Assembly (NCBI RefSeq): GCF_004151105.1
Contig: NZ_PHRF01000095.1
Location: 248,001 to 312,000, forward strand
DNA: 64,000 nt
Reading direction: 5' to 3'
DNA from: Streptomyces sp. L-9-10
GTDB lineage: Bacteria > Actinomycetota > Actinomycetes > Streptomycetales > Streptomycetaceae
The notes below the pieces were generated by a model, which did no database searches, was not told the origin of the DNA, and worked only from the letters and a program-made list of their open reading frames with translations. Below, in pieces: positions 60,104 through 64,000 of this stretch. Every line of letters starts with the position of its first letter. Position 1 is the stretch's first letter. The position numbers were made by a program, and so were the translations under genes.

Positions 60104-60582
60104 CAGCGGGTTCGTACGCCGGTGGCGCCCACGAGCGCTCTTCCGGCCACGGCGGACCGCCGTATGTACGTATCGATGGCGTCCCGGCTCGCGCCCAGCG
60201 GCATGGCATCGAGTCCGAGGGTGATGCATGTCATTCCGCCCCGGGTCAGGTGGGCGCGCCAACGAGGGCCGGGGTCCGGGAGGCGCAGAAGGCAGTCGGG
60301 GTGTCCGTAGTCGAGAGCGATGATCGGGCCCCGGATCAGCAGGCGTTCACCGACGTACGGCACGCTCTCGACGACGCGCCGCAGCCCCATCGCGGCGGCA
60401 ACGCTCCGCAATCCGGCCTCGACACTCTCCGCCGACTCACCCCGACGACGCGGCGGTGGATGTCCGAGCAGCAACCACGCCACCGGGCCCGCCCGTGTGA
60501 CGTCGAGCCATGTCGAGACGACACACCCCGCGACGAACCCTGCGCCCGGGACAGTGGATTGGCCGGTCGGCGACTCCGTCAC
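60100..60582 (-). CDS. Conserved-looking protein of unknown function, 160 residues
   Basis: Starts at GTG 60582, which overlaps the stop of the anti-sigma-type kinase (GTGA). The product is soluble with a central alpha-beta-like pattern (WLDVTRAGPVAWLLLGHPPP, VPYVGERLLIRGPIIALDYG, then GGMTCITLGLDAMPLG). I do not recognise a family or a catalytic motif. Its stop overlaps the membrane micropeptide start in the same way. Since it is translationally locked between a sigma-regulating kinase and a membrane peptide, it may be the effector or target of the switch. That is inference. Confidence 0.65.
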   Translation of the reverse strand: MTESPTGQSTVPGAGFVAGCVVSTWLDVTRAGPVAWLLLGHPPPRRRGESAESVEAGLRSVAAAMGLRRVVESVPYVGERLLIRGPIIALDYGHPDCLLRLPDPGPRWRAHLTRGGMTCITLGLDAMPLGASRDAIDTYIRRSAVAGRALVGATGVRTRW

Positions 60583-61019
60583 CGTGCCACCACTGCCCAT
60601 ACGGTCTTGCCGAACGGCTGGTCGACCACACCCCAGCACTCCGTCAACGCCTCAACGATGAACAGCCCACGCCCCCGATCGCGTTCATGTGAAACGGGCT
60701 TGAAGGACGGCCGCCGCCGTACGGGGTCCCGCACCTCGATACGGACACGGGTGGCCGTGCCGCTCAGGCCGACGAGCACGGAGTCGCCGGGCTCGGTCCC
60801 GTACCGAACGGCGTTGGTGACCAGCTCCGAGACCACAAGTTCGACATCGGCCGTGTGGGCGGGTGCCAAATCCGGCAGGTGGTACGCGATGAACTCGCGT
60901 ACGTAGGCACGAGCGGCCCGGACGGACTCCGGAGCACCGCCGAGCATGAGCTGGGGCGGAGGCCCCGCCGGTGGCCGACAACCGGTTTTTTCGTACTGCT
61001 TCGGGAGCATGGTCACCAT
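60579..61019 (-). CDS. Anti-sigma-type ATP-binding protein
   Basis: A 146-residue HATPase_c_2 protein. The N-box is ELVVSELVTNAVRYGTEPGD and the G1/G2 boxes are HERDRGRGLFIVEAL and FGKTVWAVVA. The N-terminal ~35 residues (TGCRPPAGPPPQ) are linker-like. It should bind or phosphorylate an anti-sigma antagonist or act on a sigma factor. ATG 61019 has GAGGGG upstream; ATG 61010 is an alternative. It is divergent from the large helical regulator at 61317 and heads a tightly coupled operon of unknown proteins. Confidence 0.87.
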   Translation of the reverse strand: MVTMLPKQYEKTGCRPPAGPPPQLMLGGAPESVRAARAYVREFIAYHLPDLAPAHTADVELVVSELVTNAVRYGTEPGDSVLVGLSGTATRVRIEVRDPVRRRPSFKPVSHERDRGRGLFIVEALTECWGVVDQPFGKTVWAVVAR

Positions 61020-61147
61020 GCGATTCCCCTCGGTAGTCCTGTACTGACCAGCACTCGCCCCACTCGCACTTCGGTTACTTTCCGTGGCGAACTGGGCACA
61101 TGAGGTGGTGGGTGTCGATCGTCGCAACGCGGCCAACGCAGATCTAC

Positions 61148-61229
61148 CGACAGATCCACGTCATTCCTGCGCGAGCAGAGCGAGGAAGGAGACAAACCCT
61201 CGACAGAGCGACGACAGAGTTCCGACAGA
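61148..61229. promoter_or_regulatory. Phased CGACAGA repeats in the divergent promoter region
   Basis: CGACAGA occurs at 61148-61154 and then at 61201, 61212 and 61223 with an 11-bp period, that is, one helical turn. Such phased direct repeats commonly mark cooperative binding by one regulator. They lie between the kinase gene (start 61019) and the TPR-like regulator (start 61317), 88 bp from the latter's start at the nearest copy. Confidence 0.55.
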
Positions 61230-61316
61230 TTCGTCAGGAACCCAATGAACAGGCCTGGTTGCAGGCATCGCGGGCGTAACGTCACCCTATCGCGCTGGAC
61301 AGCACAGGGGGATTCC

Positions 61317-62687
61317 ATGGCCACGCTCCTCCGGTCCCTGATCGACGAAAAGGGATGGAAGGACTACCGAACCTTCATCGATCAGTACCACCAGGCAGCA
61401 CAAAGCTTGGCTGCGAAGGTTCGGGACTCTTCTCTCACCACGCACACGGTGTCGGACAGGACCTATGAGCGCTGGTACTCGGGGAGAGTGACGCCTCAGA
61501 ACGATGCCCGGAGAATTCTCGCGCACCTTTTCATGAGACCGATCCATGAACTCTTATCCGAGGCTCCAGCCAAGGAACGTCTACTCATGGGGAACAGGTT
61601 TTCTGGGCAGTTCAGCTTGTCGGACACCAACGTCCGTGCCGCTTCCGGCGCGGAACAGCAGAAGATGGGACGGGACGCAGCTATGGCCGCACGACGCGCC
61701 ATTGAATTCGCCATGGGGGCGGAGCACAACGAGGTAGGGCCGGAAACCATGGCCTACCTTCAGGATGAAACCCGACGCATTGCCGGCATCTATACACGCG
61801 TCCCCCTGGGCGCTGTCCTGGACGACTTGACCCAACTCCAGGATCGCGCCTTTCGGTTGCTCGAAAGCGGCCGCGCGAAGCCGTCGCAGACCAGGGACCT
61901 CTACTTTCTTGCCTCACTGCTGTCCGGAATGCTGGCCAAGGCGAGTCACGACCTCGCTGACCCGGCGTCGGCCATGATGCAGGCGCGAACTGCGGCTGTG
62001 TGTGCGGACAAGGCCGAGCACATCGGCATGAGCGCTTGGGTTCGGGGGCTCCAGTCCCTCATTTCGTACTGGGCCGAACGTCCTGAGGACGCTCTGCACT
62101 TCGCTCGCCAAGGAGCATCGGCCGCGACGGACCTCACGGGAAGCGTGACCGTATGGCTCGCCGGTCTGGAGGCCCGAGCCGCTGCCGTCCTCAGGGACCC
62201 GGAAAGCGTGGCCGCCGCCAATCTCCGTGGACGCGAAGCCAGAGACCGGACGGCGAGCGATGACCTCGACGAGTTGGGCGGCAACTTCGTCTTTCCCGCT
62301 TGCCGACAGGACTACTACGAGGTGGAGGCAACCGTGCTCCTCGGCCACTCCGACGCCGTGCCGGGCCTGGTGACTCGTGCTGAGCAAGCCGTACAGGGAT
62401 TCAGCGATCCGGACGATCCGCACTGGGCATTCGGCGACGCGGCGGGCGCGCAATCCAATCTTGCTCTCGCGCGTCTCGGCTCAGGCGACCTGGATGGGGC
62501 CGCCGCCGCGGTTCAGCCTGTGCTGGATCTACCTCCCGCGCAGCGCAACGCCGGCATCATCGGCTCCGTGGACCGCGTACGGGTATCGCTCCTGCGTGAA
62601 CCGGTGCGTGACGCCGTGGTCGCGAGGGATCTGCGCGATGAAATCGCCATGTTCGGTCGGCAACTCCCACTTGCCCTGCTCCGTTGA
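61317..62687 (+). CDS. Large HTH/TPR-like transcriptional regulator
   Basis: A 456-residue protein. The N-terminal ~75 residues (RSLIDEKGWKDYRTFIDQYH, then HTVSDRTYERWYSGRVTPQN) look like an XRE-type HTH with a divergent recognition helix. The rest is almost all helical, with TPR-like repeats (for example ALARLGSGDLDGAAAAVQPV). This is the layout of NsdA-type developmental regulators of streptomycetes. ATG 61317 with AGGGGG upstream. It is divergent from the anti-sigma-type kinase operon, so it probably controls that operon. Ligand or partner unknown. Confidence 0.78.
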   Translation: MATLLRSLIDEKGWKDYRTFIDQYHQAAQSLAAKVRDSSLTTHTVSDRTYERWYSGRVTPQNDARRILAHLFMRPIHELLSEAPAKERLLMGNRFSGQFSLSDTNVRAASGAEQQKMGRDAAMAARRAIEFAMGAEHNEVGPETMAYLQDETRRIAGIYTRVPLGAVLDDLTQLQDRAFRLLESGRAKPSQTRDLYFLASLLSGMLAKASHDLADPASAMMQARTAAVCADKAEHIGMSAWVRGLQSLISYWAERPEDALHFARQGASAATDLTGSVTVWLAGLEARAAAVLRDPESVAAANLRGREARDRTASDDLDELGGNFVFPACRQDYYEVEATVLLGHSDAVPGLVTRAEQAVQGFSDPDDPHWAFGDAAGAQSNLALARLGSGDLDGAAAAVQPVLDLPPAQRNAGIIGSVDRVRVSLLREPVRDAVVARDLRDEIAMFGRQLPLALLR

Positions 62688-62834
62688 AGCACGCCTGCCG
62701 AAAGGCCTGTCGGCGCCGCCGTGCCCTCAAGCGCGGAAGCGTCGGCGGGCTCGTGCAGTTCGAGCGCAACAGCCAAACACCTCTCGCACCAAGCGCCGCT
62801 TGGATGCCCTCAGCCTGCACTAGCATCGGTCAGC

Positions 62835-63392
62835 ATGTATCCGGTCGATCGTCACAGCGCGCGTCTCTCGCTCCGCGAACTCGTCATCGATGACGTAGAA
62901 GCGGTCCATTCCATCTACGGCAGCCCCGAAGTCACCGAGCACCTGAGCTTCGCGCCGCGCTCACGCACCGAAGTCGAAGGAATCGTCTCTCGTTCCATAG
63001 CGTCCGCGACTGCCTCGCCACGGGACGAGTACGCCCTCGCTCTTGTCGCGCGGGACAGTGGCGAACTCACCGGATACGTCCGTCTCGCCCTCGACCCCCA
63101 TCAGCAGCGCGCAGCCACGATCGGAGGCGCGCTGCGATCCGATTCCTGGGGACGCGGCTACGGTAGAGAAGCTGTGCGACTGCTCCTCGCCCTGGGGTTC
63201 TTGGACCTGGACCTTCATCGCGTCTGGGCAGCTCGCGCTCCGATGAACACCGCGTCCGCGAAGACACTCCTGGCCTCAGGGATGACCGAGGAGGGAGTAA
63301 TCCGCGGACACGTCCATGTCCATGGCGCCTGGCGGGACTCCATCACCTACGGAATCCTTCGCGAAGAGTGGTCGGCAGGCGAAGAGCCGTAG
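62835..63392 (+). CDS. GNAT family N-acetyltransferase
   Basis: A 185-residue acetyltransferase of the RimJ/RimL type. The start LSLRELVIDDVEAVHSIYGS, the acceptor-binding YALALVARDSGELTGYVRLA and the acetyl-CoA loop GGALRSDSWGRGYGREAVRL (R/Q-x-x-G-x-G/A form) are clear, with HRVWAARAPMNTASAKTL near the end. The target is unknown: protein N-termini, antibiotics or small molecules are all possible. ATG 62835 is preferred over an in-frame ATG 114 bp upstream that lies in poor sequence. A TAGCAT -10 candidate ends 8 nt before the ATG, so the leader may be very short. Confidence 0.88.
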   Translation: MYPVDRHSARLSLRELVIDDVEAVHSIYGSPEVTEHLSFAPRSRTEVEGIVSRSIASATASPRDEYALALVARDSGELTGYVRLALDPHQQRAATIGGALRSDSWGRGYGREAVRLLLALGFLDLDLHRVWAARAPMNTASAKTLLASGMTEEGVIRGHVHVHGAWRDSITYGILREEWSAGEEP

Positions 63393-63424
63393 TCGCAAGG
63401 CGGGACTGGGCTCCTCCACACATC

Positions 63425-63441
63425 TATACACCGCGTGTACA
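63425..63441 (+). promoter_or_regulatory. Palindrome upstream of padR
   Basis: TATACAC (63425-63431), a 3-nt centre and GTGTACA (63435-63441) form a near-perfect palindrome, matching at six of seven positions, immediately before the padR start at 63450. It resembles ATGT/ACAT-type PadR operators, so autoregulation is likely. Confidence 0.6.
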
Positions 63442-63449
63442 GTGAGGGA

Positions 63450-63974
63450 ATGTCCATCGGTCACACCCTCCTCGGGCTTCTGGAGTCCGGCCCGCGCCAC
63501 GGATACGACCTCAAGCGGTCCTTCGACGATCAATTCGGCCGCGACCGCCCCCTGCACTACGGACAGGTCTACTCGACCATGTCCCGGCTGCTGAAGAACG
63601 GGCTCGTCGTGGTCGACGGCGTCGAGGCCGGTGGCGGCCCCGAGCGCAAGAGATACGCGATCACCGAGGCCGGTGTCACCGATGTCGGCAAGTGGCTCGC
63701 GCAGCCGGAGAGTCCGGAGCCGTACCTCCAGTCGACCCTGTACACGAAGGTCGTCATCGCGCTGCTCACCGGCCGCAGCGCCGCCGATCTGCTCGACGCC
63801 CAGCGCGCCGAGCATCTGCGGATGATGCGGGACCTGACCGCGCGCAAGCGTGAGGGCGACCTCGCCGACCAGCTGATCTGCGATCACGCGCTGTTCCATC
63901 TGGAAGCCGATCTGCGCTGGCTGGAACTGACCGCGGCCCGGCTGGACCGGCTCGCCACGGCGATACGCCGATGA
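63450..63974 (+). CDS. PadR family transcriptional regulator
   Basis: A 174-residue regulator with the PadR winged helix (LLGLLESGPRHGYDLKRSFD and VYSTMSRLLKNGLVVVDGVE, residues ~5-75) and the Vir_C_2-type helical dimerisation domain (residues ~85-170). ATG 63450 is used; GTG 63435 lies inside the palindrome. Its stop overlaps the next start (ATGA), so it is coupled to that gene. PadR proteins of this type usually repress a following ABC-type exporter in response to drugs or phenolics. Confidence 0.92.
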   Translation: MSIGHTLLGLLESGPRHGYDLKRSFDDQFGRDRPLHYGQVYSTMSRLLKNGLVVVDGVEAGGGPERKRYAITEAGVTDVGKWLAQPESPEPYLQSTLYTKVVIALLTGRSAADLLDAQRAEHLRMMRDLTARKREGDLADQLICDHALFHLEADLRWLELTAARLDRLATAIRR

Positions 63975-64000
63975 CGCCCGCCGGCTCCCTGCTCATCGCC
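63971..64000 (+). CDS. Next gene, N-terminal fragment (probable ABC transporter ATPase)
   Basis: Only ten codons are in the window: the ATG at 63971 overlaps the padR stop and the frame reads MTPAGSLLIA. ABC exporter ATPases commonly follow padR and begin this way, but no motif is visible. The identification rests on position. Confidence 0.4.
   Translation, partial: MTPAGSLLIA

Noticed and set aside
59892..60209. N-terminal extension of the 97-residue protein
   Set aside because: The extension overlaps the micropeptide gene and the 3' end of the 160-residue protein's gene, and has no start signal.

Overview
This window is high-GC chromosomal DNA from a Streptomyces or a very close relative. 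The supporting signs are GC-rich codons, frequent GTG and some TTG starts, overlapping GTGA/ATGA gene junctions, a WhiB-type protein, PP2C (SpoIIE) phosphatases fused to anti-sigma-type kinase domains, polyphosphate glucokinase, DUF4245, DUF6542 and DUF1707 proteins, and sugar ABC importers without their own ATPase. About 63 genes are supported. There is no rRNA, tRNA, CRISPR array, integrase or transposase.

Layout. (1) 0-7.3 kb: the 5' end of a solute-binding lipoprotein gene, a three-subunit succinate dehydrogenase/fumarate reductase operon led by a small coiled-coil ORF, an isochorismatase-like hydrolase, and a MarR-MFS efflux pair with a clear operator. (2) 7.3-18.6 kb: a polysaccharide-use region with a LacI repressor, a pair of ~360-bp inverted repeats, an acetyl-xylan-esterase-like gene, a sugar ABC importer (binding protein and two permeases), a GH39 glycosidase, a Tat-exported glucoamylase-like protein and a membrane-anchored GH18-like protein. 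LacI-type palindromes of one architecture sit in front of lacI and of the importer. (3) 18.7-29.1 kb: a TPM-domain protein with PspA, a PAS/GAF/PP2C/kinase phosphatase, a lone anti-sigma-type kinase, NUDIX, SPOR-like and GntR genes, threonine synthase and DoxX.

(4) 29.1-36.4 kb looks accessory. It holds a bicupin / beta-propeller / alpha-beta hydrolase operon, a GntR-TetR hybrid regulator divergent from an FAD monooxygenase with twin operator boxes between them, a broken VOC gene, and an HEPN/nucleotidyltransferase pair whose start codon lies in a perfect 16-bp inverted repeat. (5) 36.4-51.9 kb is a core block: ychF, DUF6542, ppgK, ispH, an APC permease, xseA-xseB, a nitroreductase, DUF4245, glpX, a wbl gene, a DUF1707 protein, class I and class II fumarases and DUF402. 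From memory this resembles the S. coelicolor SCO504x-506x neighbourhood; I could not check that. (6) 52-59.5 kb: a second PP2C/kinase phosphatase, catalase, a bifunctional penicillin-binding protein, and an SPFH protein coupled to a ribbon-helix-helix-like ORF. (7) 59.6-64 kb: an anti-sigma-type kinase, an unknown 160-residue protein and a 33-residue membrane peptide, coupled by 4-bp overlaps and divergent from a large TPR-like regulator; then GNAT, PadR and the start of the next gene.

Shared themes. Central carbon and energy genes are dense: Sdh, two fumarases, GlpX, PpgK, IspH, threonine synthase. Four separate proteins carry the anti-sigma-type ATPase domain, which suggests a partner-switching network. 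Terminators between converging genes are very long perfect hairpins. The best candidates for something undescribed are the cupin/propeller/hydrolase/monooxygenase module, the 60-61 kb kinase/unknown/micropeptide cassette, and the HEPN-MNT pair with its start-codon palindrome.
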